From positions 2,666,001-2,730,000 of the forward strand of contig NZ_BAAAWU010000001.1 of assembly GCF_039535235.1 (NCBI RefSeq): a DNA stretch of 64,000 nt, written 5' to 3'. The notes under the pieces are model-generated. The model did not search any database, was not told the DNA's origin, and worked only from the letters and a program-made list of their open reading frames with translations. This document shows, in pieces, positions 34,120 to 42,012 of this stretch. Each line of letters starts with the position of its first letter. Position 1 is the first letter of the stretch. A program made the position numbers and the translations under genes. The DNA comes from Streptomyces roseoviridis. Its GTDB lineage: Bacteria; Actinomycetota; Actinomycetes; Streptomycetales; Streptomycetaceae.

Positions 34120-34693
34120 CCGTCCTCGTGCCGAGCCAGGAGGCGATCGCCTCGCCGCGGGTGGTGCTGTGGAGTTTGGCGAAGATGCGGTTGATGTGGT
34201 TCTTGACCGTCTTCTCGGTGATGGAACAGGTGGCGGCGATCTGCTGGTTGGTCATGCCCGACGCGATCAGGTTCATCACCTCCACCTCCCTCGCACTCAG
34301 ACCGAAGCGTTGCACTTGCGAAGTCGGGTTTCTGAAGCGCAGTATATTCGAGACAGTTGACGCACCGCCAGCATGTGCAGTCGCACGCACCGCAGCGATC
34401 AGTTCCTCCTCGTCGAACTCCCCGTGGACCAGCTGCGCGCAGCCCGCGCCCCGGGCCGGGGTGTGGGTGAGGAGGAGGACCGGGGCCGGCTGCGTCAGGG
34501 CGCGGGCGGCGGAGGGCGGGCCATCGAGGACGATCAGGTCGGGAGCCGGGCGGTGGGCGGCGGACAGAGCCCGGACCGGCAGCGCGGCCAGCACCTCGAT
34601 GTCCCGGTGCGCGCCGAGCAGCACCGCGAGACCCGCCCGTACCACCGGGTTGTCGGTCGCCACGAGCACTCTCAGCATCGCCGCCGCCCTCAT
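34112..34693 (-). CDS. LuxR/NarL-type response regulator embedded in the Tad operon
   Basis: A 193-residue DNA-binding regulator. The N-terminal receiver-like domain (LRVLVATDNPVVRAGLAVLL, then LIVLDGPPS with the presumptive phospho-Asp) has only one acidic residue in the usual acidic pair, so it may not be phosphorylated normally. The C-terminal HTH reads LSAREVEVMNLIASGMTNQQ and continues through SITEKTVKNHINRIFAKL. No histidine kinase is adjacent. Its ATG overlaps the TadC stop (ATGA), tying it to pilus-gene translation. MLRVLV at 34678 is an alternative start. Confidence 0.85.
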   Translation of the reverse strand: MRAAAMLRVLVATDNPVVRAGLAVLLGAHRDIEVLAALPVRALSAAHRPAPDLIVLDGPPSAARALTQPAPVLLLTHTPARGAGCAQLVHGEFDEEELIAAVRATAHAGGASTVSNILRFRNPTSQVQRFGLSAREVEVMNLIASGMTNQQIAATCSITEKTVKNHINRIFAKLHSTTRGEAIASWLGTRTAS

Positions 34694-35577
34694 TCGCCCG
34701 TGATCGAGCCGAAGTCGGTGCCCGTGCCGAGGAACAGGCCCGCCCCGAGCAGGATCATCGTGGCCGGGACCATCAGCGTGGTGATGACCATCGTGGCCTT
34801 GGGCACGGCCTTCGCGGCCTTCCTGCGGGCGTTCTGGGCGTCGGTGCGCCGCATGTCGTCGGCGATCTGGATCAGGGTGTCGACGATGGGAGCGCCCAGC
34901 TCCTCGCCCTGCTGGAGGGCGGTGACGAACTGGGCGACCTGCTCGGAGTCGTTGCGGCGGCGCAGCGCGTCGAAGGCCTCCCGGCGGCTGACGCCCATGT
35001 CCATCTGGCGCAGCGTGATGCGCAGCTCGTCGGCCCACGGCCCCTCGTACCGCTCGGCGACGCGTTCCAGCGCCTGCCGGAAGCCGAGGCCCGCCGAGAC
35101 GACGACGGCGAGGACGTCGAGGAAGTCCGGCAGGGTGCGTTCGATCTGGTCCTTGCGGATACGCACCGCCGACCAGATGCCGACCTCCGTCCAGAACGCC
35201 CCGAAGGCGAACAGCAGCACCGCCACGAGGACCGAGCCGCGGCCGAGCATCAGCAGTCCGCCGAAGCCGCCGAGGAAGCCGTAGACCGCCCGCCTCGCCC
35301 CGTAGCGGTCGATCGTCAGGCCGCCGGGGTTGCCCGCGAGGTCGATGCGGCGGCGCACGGAGTCCACCCGCTTCGGCCCCATGAGCCGCAGCACCGCCGG
35401 CGACCAGCGCATGCCGAGCCGGTCGACGGCGGAGTCGACGGCTCCGGTACGGGTGGCGCCGACCTCCAGGGCGAGCTGGAGGTCGCTCGGGAGTTTCGCG
35501 TCGGCCCGGTAGAGGCGGACGCCGTAGCAGAAGCCGGCGACGGCGAGGCCGGCAAGGAGTGCGAGCAGCAGATCCAC
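34690..35577 (-). CDS. tadC: TadC-like inner-membrane platform protein
   Basis: A 295-residue T2SS-F family protein with membrane helices at both ends and the conserved F domain with DFLDVLAVVVSAGLGFRQAL and QFVTALQQGEELGAPI. With TadB it forms the membrane platform on which the TadA ATPase acts. It is placed after TadB with a 12-bp gap and overlaps the regulator gene by 4 nt. Confidence 0.88.
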   Translation of the reverse strand: MDLLLALLAGLAVAGFCYGVRLYRADAKLPSDLQLALEVGATRTGAVDSAVDRLGMRWSPAVLRLMGPKRVDSVRRRIDLAGNPGGLTIDRYGARRAVYGFLGGFGGLLMLGRGSVLVAVLLFAFGAFWTEVGIWSAVRIRKDQIERTLPDFLDVLAVVVSAGLGFRQALERVAERYEGPWADELRITLRQMDMGVSRREAFDALRRRNDSEQVAQFVTALQQGEELGAPIVDTLIQIADDMRRTDAQNARRKAAKAVPKATMVITTLMVPATMILLGAGLFLGTGTDFGSITGE

Positions 35578-35589
35578 GGTGTCGGCCCC

Positions 35590-36537
35590 CTACACGTCGA
35601 TCTTCGCGAGGCGGCGGATGACGACGAAGCCCACGACGTACAGCGCGAAGGCCACCACGACCGCGATCTGTCCGGCGGGCGAGCCGGTCATCCGGTCCAG
35701 GGCGCCGGGCTGCATGTTGTCGATGAGCAGCAGCGAGCCGACGCCGATGACCGGGACCGCGTACGCCGTCAGGCTGACCTGCGAGAGCTGGGTGCGGACC
35801 TCGCGCCGGGTCTCCTTGCGTTCCTCCAGGGTCTCGGTGAGGTTGCGCAGCGAGGAGACGACGGTGCCGCCGGCCCGGTTGGCGAGGACCAGCGTGGTGA
35901 CGAGGACGACGAGTTCGCGGGAGGGGAGGCGTTCGGCGAGCTCGCCGAGGGCGTCGTCGAGGGAGCTGCCCACGGCGAGCCGTTGGGCGACCCGCTCCAG
36001 TTCGTCGCCGGCCGGCGCGTCCAGCTCGTCGGCGGCGAGGGAGAGGGCCATGCGCAGGGCGAGGCCGGCCTGGGTGGCGTTGGCGAGGATGCGGGAGAGC
36101 TCCGGGAGCTGGTTGATGAACCTCTCGATGCGTTTCTGGCGCTGCCAGTTGAGGAAGCCCAGGGCGACCCACAGTCCGAGGAAGCCGCACAGGGGCCCGA
36201 AGAACGGGGAGAGCAGCGCCTGCCCGGCGATCCACAGGACGGTGACCGTGACCGCCATGGCGACGACGAACTCGCCCGGGGTCACCGCGAGGCCCGTGGC
36301 GGAGATGCGCAGTTCCAGCCGGCGGCCGAGGGCGGTGCGGCGGATGCGCCGGTCGAGGCCGCGGAACAGGCGCCCGCGCCGGCCGGCGCCGCCGTCGGCC
36401 GCTTCGCCGGCGGTCTGCGACAGGCGGGTGATCAGCGCGGCCCGCTGGGCGGCCCCGCTCGCGTAGAGCTGGACGCCGATCACGGCGAGGACGCCGGCGA
36501 TCAGGGCCGCTCCCGTGGTGAGCAGTGTCGGATTCAC
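35590..36537 (-). CDS. tadB: TadB-like inner-membrane platform protein
   Basis: A 315-residue T2SS-F family protein. The F domain contains INQLPELSRILANATQAGLA and ELVVLVTTLVLANRAGGTV, with three to four membrane helices around it. It lies between the ATPase and TadC, the standard order of tad loci. It starts 13 bp after the TadA stop. Confidence 0.88.
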   Translation of the reverse strand: MNPTLLTTGAALIAGVLAVIGVQLYASGAAQRAALITRLSQTAGEAADGGAGRRGRLFRGLDRRIRRTALGRRLELRISATGLAVTPGEFVVAMAVTVTVLWIAGQALLSPFFGPLCGFLGLWVALGFLNWQRQKRIERFINQLPELSRILANATQAGLALRMALSLAADELDAPAGDELERVAQRLAVGSSLDDALGELAERLPSRELVVLVTTLVLANRAGGTVVSSLRNLTETLEERKETRREVRTQLSQVSLTAYAVPVIGVGSLLLIDNMQPGALDRMTGSPAGQIAVVVAFALYVVGFVVIRRLAKIDV

Positions 36538-36550
36538 GGTGGCGTTCCCC

Positions 36551-37894
36551 CTACTTCGCTTCCCGCACGGCGAGCTGTGCGTCGGTCGCGGCCACGCCGA
36601 AGGCCTGCGGGACGGGCTGGCCCGCCAGGTAGAGCCGGTCGGCGACGCGGCGCGGCAGCGGGTGGTACGTGAACGCGCCGTGCACCCGGCCGTCGGCGGC
36701 GACCGGCCGGGCGTCGAAGCGGCAGACGGTGGCGAGGAGGTAGCGCTCGCGGCCGTGGGAGGCGAGGATCGCGATCTCGGTGATCCTGCGGGTGCCGTCG
36801 GGGTGGCGGGTGAGCTGGACGAGGACGTCGACGGCGCTGTTGATCTGGTCGCGCAGTGCCTCGAAGGGGACCTTGACCTCCGACATGGAGGCGAGGGTCT
36901 GGAGGCGCATGAGGGCGTCCTCGGCGGAGTTGGCGTGGACGGTGGCGAGCGAGCCGTCGTGTCCGGTGGACATGGCCTGGAGCATGTCGAGGGTCTCTCC
37001 GCCGCGGACCTCGCCGACGACGATGCGGTCGGGGCGCATGCGCAGGGAGTTGCGGACGAGGTCGCGGATGGTGACCTGGCCGCGGCCCTCGATGTTCGGC
37101 GGGCGTGCCTCCAGCCGGATCACGTGGGACTGCTGGAGCTGGAGTTCGGCGGAGTCCTCGATGGTGATGACCCGCTCGCCGTCGGGGATGAGCCCGGACA
37201 GGGCGTTGAGCAGGGTGGTCTTTCCGGTTCCGGTGGCGCCGGAGACGATGATGTTGAACTTCGCCTGGACGAGCCCGGACAGCAGGAGCAGCATCTGCTC
37301 GTCGAGGGAGCCGAGGCCGAGCATCTCGTGCAGCGTGTAGGCGCGGGGGAAGCGCCGGATGGTGAGTGTGGCGCCGGTGAGGGACAGCGGCGGGATGATG
37401 ACGTTGACGCGTTCGCCGGAGGGCAGGCGGGCGTCGACCATGGGGTTCGACTCGTCGACGCGCCGGTTGACGGTCGACACGATCCGTTCGATGGTCTGCA
37501 TCAACTGTTCGTGGGAGGCGAAGCGGAGCGGGAGGAGTTCCACGCGGCCCGCCCGCTCGATGTAGATCTGGTCGGGGCCGTTGACCATGATCTCGGTGAT
37601 GGAGGCGTCTTCGAGGAGGGGTTCGAGCACGCCGAGGCCGAGGGCCTCGTCGACGACCCGGCGGATCAGCTGGGCGCGTTCGGCGGTGGAGAGGACGGGT
37701 CCCTCGCGGCTGATGATGTGGCCGAGGACGCGCTCCAGGCGGGCCCGCCGCTCGGCGGCGGCGAGCGCGGACATCTCGGTGAGGTCGATCTCCTCCAGGA
37801 GTTTGGCGCGGAAGGACGCGACGAGGTGGCCGTCCTCCCGTCCGCCGCCCGCGCGGTTGTCGTCGGGGGTGCTGATCCGGGCCCGCAGGCTCAT
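36551..37894 (-). CDS. tadA: TadA/CpaF secretion ATPase
   Basis: The hexameric ATPase that powers Flp pilus assembly. The 447-residue chain has the N-terminal CpaF domain and a RecA-like domain: Walker A VSGATGTGKTTLLNAL, Asp box ERVITIEDSAELQL, Walker B DRIVVGEVRGGE and His box TGHDGSLATVHANS. Its ATG overlaps the stop of the TadE-like gene by 4 nt. It is the most diagnostic gene of the cluster. Confidence 0.95.
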   Translation of the reverse strand: MSLRARISTPDDNRAGGGREDGHLVASFRAKLLEEIDLTEMSALAAAERRARLERVLGHIISREGPVLSTAERAQLIRRVVDEALGLGVLEPLLEDASITEIMVNGPDQIYIERAGRVELLPLRFASHEQLMQTIERIVSTVNRRVDESNPMVDARLPSGERVNVIIPPLSLTGATLTIRRFPRAYTLHEMLGLGSLDEQMLLLLSGLVQAKFNIIVSGATGTGKTTLLNALSGLIPDGERVITIEDSAELQLQQSHVIRLEARPPNIEGRGQVTIRDLVRNSLRMRPDRIVVGEVRGGETLDMLQAMSTGHDGSLATVHANSAEDALMRLQTLASMSEVKVPFEALRDQINSAVDVLVQLTRHPDGTRRITEIAILASHGRERYLLATVCRFDARPVAADGRVHGAFTYHPLPRRVADRLYLAGQPVPQAFGVAATDAQLAVREAK

Positions 37895-38373
37895 GGCTGG
37901 ACCTCCTCGGGCACGGAGCCGGACAGGGAGTCGGCCCCGGAGTCGGACAGGGAGCCGGGCCCGGAGCCGGACTGGGAGTCGGACCCGGGGTCGGGCACGG
38001 GCATGGTCGCCGTCCTCTCGACGGGCTCGAAGCTCCAGAAGGGGATGAGGGAGGGGATCCGTACGGTGACGGTCGCGACCCCGCCCTCCTCGGAGACGTC
38101 GCTGCGGCCGGCGATCCAGGCGCTCATGGCCGTCCGGCCGGCCGACTCCGGGTCCGGTACGGCATCGGGGTCGTCCACGCTCGCCGCCCGTGCCGCCGCC
38201 CGCGCTCCCGTGCCGGCCTGCTGGGCGGCGTACGCGATGACGCCCATCTGCACGCCGACGAGGCCGATCAGCAGCAGCAGCGGCAGGAAGCCCAGGTACT
38301 CGATCGCCACCTGGCCCCGGTCGCGGCCCTCGCGCCGGCCGCCGGACCGCTGCGGCGTCCAGAGGTGTGTCAT
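37891..38373 (-). CDS. tadE: TadE-like pseudopilin (first copy)
   Basis: A 160-residue single-pass protein. DRGQVAIEYLGFLPLLLLIG is a pilin-like processing and helix segment (Glu+5 Tyr+6 after Gly), followed by the TadE tail AGTGARAAARAAS. The last 30 residues are Gly/Ser/Asp/Pro-rich from a short repeat. It should be processed by the prepilin peptidase and act as a minor pilin or assembly factor. Four-nt overlaps join it to both neighbours. Confidence 0.85.
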   Translation of the reverse strand: MTHLWTPQRSGGRREGRDRGQVAIEYLGFLPLLLLIGLVGVQMGVIAYAAQQAGTGARAAARAASVDDPDAVPDPESAGRTAMSAWIAGRSDVSEEGGVATVTVRIPSLIPFWSFEPVERTATMPVPDPGSDSQSGSGPGSLSDSGADSLSGSVPEEVQP

Positions 38374-38750
38374 CGGTCGTCGCCCTCCCATACGGCCGCG
38401 GCCTCGCCGGTGACGTCGAACGGGTGGCTGACGGCTCCCGGGAAGAGCACGGGCACCCGCAGCCGTACGGTCGCCCGCACCATCCCGCCGCTCTCCGGGC
38501 AGCTCACCGCGGCGCCGGAGGCCCATGCCCCGTCGAGGTGCCGGCGTCCCGCCGCCCCGCAGTCGTCGCCAACCGCCCCGGCCCGCGCCGCCTCGTCGGC
38601 GGCGTTGCCGGCGAGGGTGTACGTGTAGCCGATCAGGACGCACTGCCAGAGCAGCACCAGCGTGAGCAGGATCAGCGGCAGCATGCCGACGAACTCGACC
38701 GCCACCTGTCCTCCGTCCTCGCGCACGCGCTTCCCGACCGGCCGGCGCAT
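38370..38750 (-). CDS. TadE/TadF-like pseudopilin (second copy)
   Basis: A 126-residue single-pass protein with GGQVAVEFVGMLPLILLTLV, a prepilin-like site (Glu+5 Phe+6), then NAADEAARAGA, the TadE/F feature after the helix. Two to three Cys in the small outer domain may pair. It overlaps the TadZ stop by 1 nt (TGATG) and the next TadE gene by 4 nt. Confidence 0.83.
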   Translation of the reverse strand: MRRPVGKRVREDGGQVAVEFVGMLPLILLTLVLLWQCVLIGYTYTLAGNAADEAARAGAVGDDCGAAGRRHLDGAWASGAAVSCPESGGMVRATVRLRVPVLFPGAVSHPFDVTGEAAAVWEGDDR

Positions 38751-40009
38751 CACTGCCGTCCCGCCCCGCGCCGCCGCAGCCCCAGCGCGCCGCGGTCGGG
38801 CGCCCGTACGAGTTCCCGGCCCCGGCCCTGGCCGGCCGCCGCCTTGACCAGGCCGAGCTCGCCGGCCAGCGACCACAGGGCCTGCTTGACGGTCGACCGG
38901 GCGTCGAGGTCGTGCAGGCGGCCGGCGTCGACGACGGCGGCGAGTTCCTTGAAGTGGGCGGGGACGGCGATTGCGGCCAGCCGGGTGCCGGTGATCTTCT
39001 GGACGAGGGCGGGCTGGATCTCCGTCGACCGCTGGTGGCGGTTCACCACCACGGTGCTCTCCTCGGGCTTGCGGATCTGGAGCCGGTCCCACATCCGTAC
39101 GACCCGTTTGGCGGCCCGTACCGCCACCACGTCGGGGGTCGTCACCAGCAAGGCCGTGTCGGCCATCTCGATCGCCGCCGCCCCGGCCGCGTCCAGGTGG
39201 GTCCCGCAGTCGATGACGACGACCTCGTGGCGGCCGCGCAGGGCGCTGACGATCTGGCGGGCGGAGCGGTCGGTGACCTCCTCGCCGCGTTCGCCCTCGC
39301 CGGGGGCGAGGAGCAGGGAGAGGCCGGTCTCGTGGACGTAGACGGCGTCCTGGAGGACGCGGGGCGAGATGTCGTCGACGGCGGCGAGGTCGGCCAGCGA
39401 GCGCCGGAACTGGACGTCGAGGTAGGAGGCGATGTCGCCGCCCTGGAGGTCCATGTCGACGAGGGCGACGGTGTGGCCGGAGGCGCGGGCGGCGAGGGCG
39501 AGGTGGACGGCGGTGACGGTGGTGCCGACGCCGCCCTTGGCGCCGCTGACGGTGACGACGGTGCCGCCGGGGCCGGCGGGGGTGTCGGCGCCGGCGCCGA
39601 GGTGGCGGCGGACGCCGGTGGACCACTGGGCGGCGGCCTGGACGCGGCTGGCGAGTTCCTCGTAGCCGAGCGGGAGGGTGACGAGGCCGCGGGCGCCGGA
39701 GTCCATGGCGGCGGAGAAGAGCACGGGGCTGGCGTCGGAGGTGATGAGGACGACGCCGACGGCCGGGAAGCGGAGGGCGACCTCGCGGATGAGTTCCAGG
39801 GCGGGTACGGGGCCGATGCGCTCGTGGACGAGGACGACCTCGGGGAGTTCGTCGAGGGATCCGGCGGCGAGCCGGGCGAGGGTGTCGACGAGCTGGGTGG
39901 AGTCGGTGACGGGCCCGGCGGGTTCGGCGTCGGGGAGCTGGCCGATGAGGGTGGTGACGGCGCGGGCGGCGTCGGGGTCGGCGACGGCCGGCAGGATCCT
40001 GGTGGGCAT
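38750..40009 (-). CDS. tadZ: TadZ/CpaE-like ATPase, polar localisation factor
   Basis: A 419-residue protein with an N-terminal degenerate receiver domain (VVLVHERIGPVPALELIREV, no clear phospho-Asp cluster) and a C-terminal MinD/ParA ATPase with a deviant Walker A SGAKGGVGTTVTAVH, VALVDMDLQGGD and VVVIDCGTHLD. TadZ/CpaE marks the cell site where the pilus machine assembles. The extreme C-terminus is Arg/Gly-rich. Confidence 0.9.
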   Translation of the reverse strand: MPTRILPAVADPDAARAVTTLIGQLPDAEPAGPVTDSTQLVDTLARLAAGSLDELPEVVLVHERIGPVPALELIREVALRFPAVGVVLITSDASPVLFSAAMDSGARGLVTLPLGYEELASRVQAAAQWSTGVRRHLGAGADTPAGPGGTVVTVSGAKGGVGTTVTAVHLALAARASGHTVALVDMDLQGGDIASYLDVQFRRSLADLAAVDDISPRVLQDAVYVHETGLSLLLAPGEGERGEEVTDRSARQIVSALRGRHEVVVIDCGTHLDAAGAAAIEMADTALLVTTPDVVAVRAAKRVVRMWDRLQIRKPEESTVVVNRHQRSTEIQPALVQKITGTRLAAIAVPAHFKELAAVVDAGRLHDLDARSTVKQALWSLAGELGLVKAAAGQGRGRELVRAPDRGALGLRRRGAGRQ

Positions 40010-40018
40010 GGCCGGGCC

Positions 40019-40726
40019 TCACTTGTCCTTGTCGAGCGTGTAGGTGCGGTCGCGCGGGTCGGGCGGGGTGGTGGTGCCGGGGGCGACGAGCGCGAGGCGG
40101 ACGTGCTCGGCGAAGGACTCGGCGTAGGCGACGCGCTGGGCGTCGGCCGTGGTGAGGGCGAAGGTGATGGGGACGGCCTCGGTGGCGCGGCCGGCGCGGT
40201 CGTCGCGGGAGGCGTTGATCGGGGTGAGCTCGCCGACGTCGAGGACGCGGGCGGCGGCGACGATCAGCCGGGACTGGGCGGCGGCGGTGCCGCGTTCGCC
40301 GGCGAAGGTGGCGTAGATGTTGACGGTGGCGCCGGGGGTGATCTTGCCGGCCACGCCGGTGGCGGCGTCGATCATGATGGCGATCTCCTGCTGGCCGGGT
40401 TCCAGCGCGGGCCGCTTGACGATCATGTCGGCCTGGAGGAGGGAGCCGCGTTTGAGGGTGGTGGTCGCGATCATGCCCTCGGTGCGGGCGAGATCGGTGA
40501 CGGCGGTCGCCGGCAGCCAGCGCTCGGGCATGGTGATCTTCTCGAACTGGCCGGGGCCGAGCGGGGTGTAGGGCCGGATGTCGTTCTTGATCCGGTACGC
40601 GGTGACCTCGGGTCCCACCTTGGAGTTCACGTCGCTGATCACGGAGAGCACGCCGGCGAAGGCCCCGAGGGCGCACAGGACGGAGAGCAGCAGGAGGATG
40701 ACACCACGGCGCTGGCGGGAGTTCAT
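40019..40726 (-). CDS. cpaB: RcpC/CpaB-like SAF-domain protein
   Basis: A 235-residue protein with one N-terminal membrane helix (GVILLLLSVLCALGAFAG) and an SAF domain: PLGPGQFEKITMPERWLP, then LKRGSLLQADM and VAGKITPGATVNIYATF. RcpC/CpaB proteins are pilus assembly components outside the membrane. In a monoderm it probably sits at the wall face. It is first of the recognisable Tad genes in transcription order. Confidence 0.88.
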   Translation of the reverse strand: MNSRQRRGVILLLLSVLCALGAFAGVLSVISDVNSKVGPEVTAYRIKNDIRPYTPLGPGQFEKITMPERWLPATAVTDLARTEGMIATTTLKRGSLLQADMIVKRPALEPGQQEIAIMIDAATGVAGKITPGATVNIYATFAGERGTAAAQSRLIVAAARVLDVGELTPINASRDDRAGRATEAVPITFALTTADAQRVAYAESFAEHVRLALVAPGTTTPPDPRDRTYTLDKDK

Positions 40727-40787
40727 GGCCGTACAAACCTCGATCGTGGACGGGAACGGGACGGGGACGCTGGGGTGTTCGTGCCCC

Positions 40788-41657
40788 CTAGGGGTGCCCG
40801 GCGGGGGTGACCGGGGTCGGTTCGGCCGTGGGCAGGGGTGCCGCGCAGAAGCCGCAGCGGTCGCCGATGAGCTCCATCCGGCACCAGTGGCAGGTCTCGC
40901 GCCGTACGGAGGAGACGAGTTGGTGCAGGACGGGCAGGTCCGGCAGGTACGCGGCGAACTCGACGAGCTTGCCGGTGCCCCACCAGCGGGGTGAGGACTC
41001 GGGCAGGGCCGCCTCCTGGACGGCGCGGACCTGCCAGCGGGGGGCGAGGACGGCGGTGGGCCAGTCGGTCTGGAGCTGGCCGCGGGCGAGCACGAGGTCG
41101 GTGCCGAACTCGGGCCCGGTGAGGGCGTCGGATCCGGCCGGCCCGGAGGATCCGAGGCGTACGAGCTGGGGGGCGGGTCCGGCGAGGACGGCGAAGTGGG
41201 CGCCGGGCAGCCAGCCCTTGAGGTGGGAGCCGAGGCCGACCGGTACGTGGTCGAGCCGGGCGACGGAGCCGAGGACGGCGCCGGCGTAGACGTAGTGGGC
41301 GAGCAGCCGGGCGGCGGAGGCGAGCACGCCGGGGCTGAAGTCGCAGCAGGCGAGCTGGCGCAGCTGCCGGACGAGGACGGCGGCGCCGAGCGGCGGCAGG
41401 TCGGTCCTGACGATGGCGATCCGGTCGGATTCGAGCAGCGCGCGGACGGCGTGCAGGCGCTGTTCGGTGGCGGGCGGTGCCGTGGCGGGACAGACGACGA
41501 TCAGGTGGCCGTGCCGTTCGAGCAGGAGCTGGACGTCGGCGAGGGCGGCGTCGAGGGGGCGGGTGCCGGGGCCGGGCAGGACGGCGGCGGGCAGGGTCTG
41601 CGGGTCGGTCGGGGGCAGCACGAGGTCAGGGCTCGTGACCGCAATCGCCGTCGGCAC
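40788..41657 (-). CDS. Zinc-ribbon protein heading the Tad cluster, unknown function
   Basis: A 289-residue cytoplasmic protein with no membrane segment. Most of it is unfamiliar (segments such as HLIVVCPATAPPATEQRLHA and LGSHLKGWLPGAHFAVLAG). The C-terminus has CHWCRMELIGDRCGFC, a four-Cys zinc ribbon. It lies 61 bp upstream of CpaB in the same direction. GTG 41657 is chosen because GGGGGAG sits 7 nt before it; the longer frame to 41783 has no good start signal. It may be a regulator or scaffold of the pilus system. Confidence 0.65.
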   Translation of the reverse strand: MPTAIAVTSPDLVLPPTDPQTLPAAVLPGPGTRPLDAALADVQLLLERHGHLIVVCPATAPPATEQRLHAVRALLESDRIAIVRTDLPPLGAAVLVRQLRQLACCDFSPGVLASAARLLAHYVYAGAVLGSVARLDHVPVGLGSHLKGWLPGAHFAVLAGPAPQLVRLGSSGPAGSDALTGPEFGTDLVLARGQLQTDWPTAVLAPRWQVRAVQEAALPESSPRWWGTGKLVEFAAYLPDLPVLHQLVSSVRRETCHWCRMELIGDRCGFCAAPLPTAEPTPVTPAGHP

Positions 41658-42012
41658 GTCGGGCTCCCCCGATCCCTCACTGACCGGTCGTGTGACCGCT
41701 CGTTGATCACTTACTGCGTTCGCGGCGTCACCGCCTCTGCACTTTATCCAGGCCACCTGAGTGGTGAACACACAATCGTGCAAGCTCCGTCACTTTCTCC
41801 CGGCACGTTCGATCGTGTGAACTGCGGTTTCTTCCACAGGTCTTGACAAGCCGATTGGTCTGGACCAGCTTGTTGCCTCGTCGAGGGCCTTCCCCGAGGC
41901 CCTCGTCAGGGCCTGCTGAAGGCCCGGCGGTGGCCACCGTTCCGCGCACCTCCCTCCTCCTCCGTACGAAGGCGTACGGCCTCCCCTCCCCCACTCCTCC
42001 CGGAGGCAGCAA
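41658..42012. other. 355-bp divergent control region between Tad cluster and chitinase
   Basis: It should hold the leftward promoter of the Tad cluster; on the minus strand GATAAAGT near 41745-41752 is the best -10-like sequence. The rightward chitinase promoter with the DasR-like site lies at 41843-41868. No gene is seen. Confidence 0.5.
41843..41868 (+). promoter_or_regulatory. dre: DasR (dre) site and -35 box before chitinase
   Basis: TTGGTCTGGACCAG at 41855-41868 contains the palindrome TGGTCTGGACCA and matches the DasR responsive element consensus (ACTGGTCTAGACCACT type) except for the central base pair. A perfect TTGACA lies at 41843-41848, so the operator covers the core promoter. DasR is the GlcNAc-responsive repressor of chitin use in Streptomyces. 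Confidence 0.8.
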
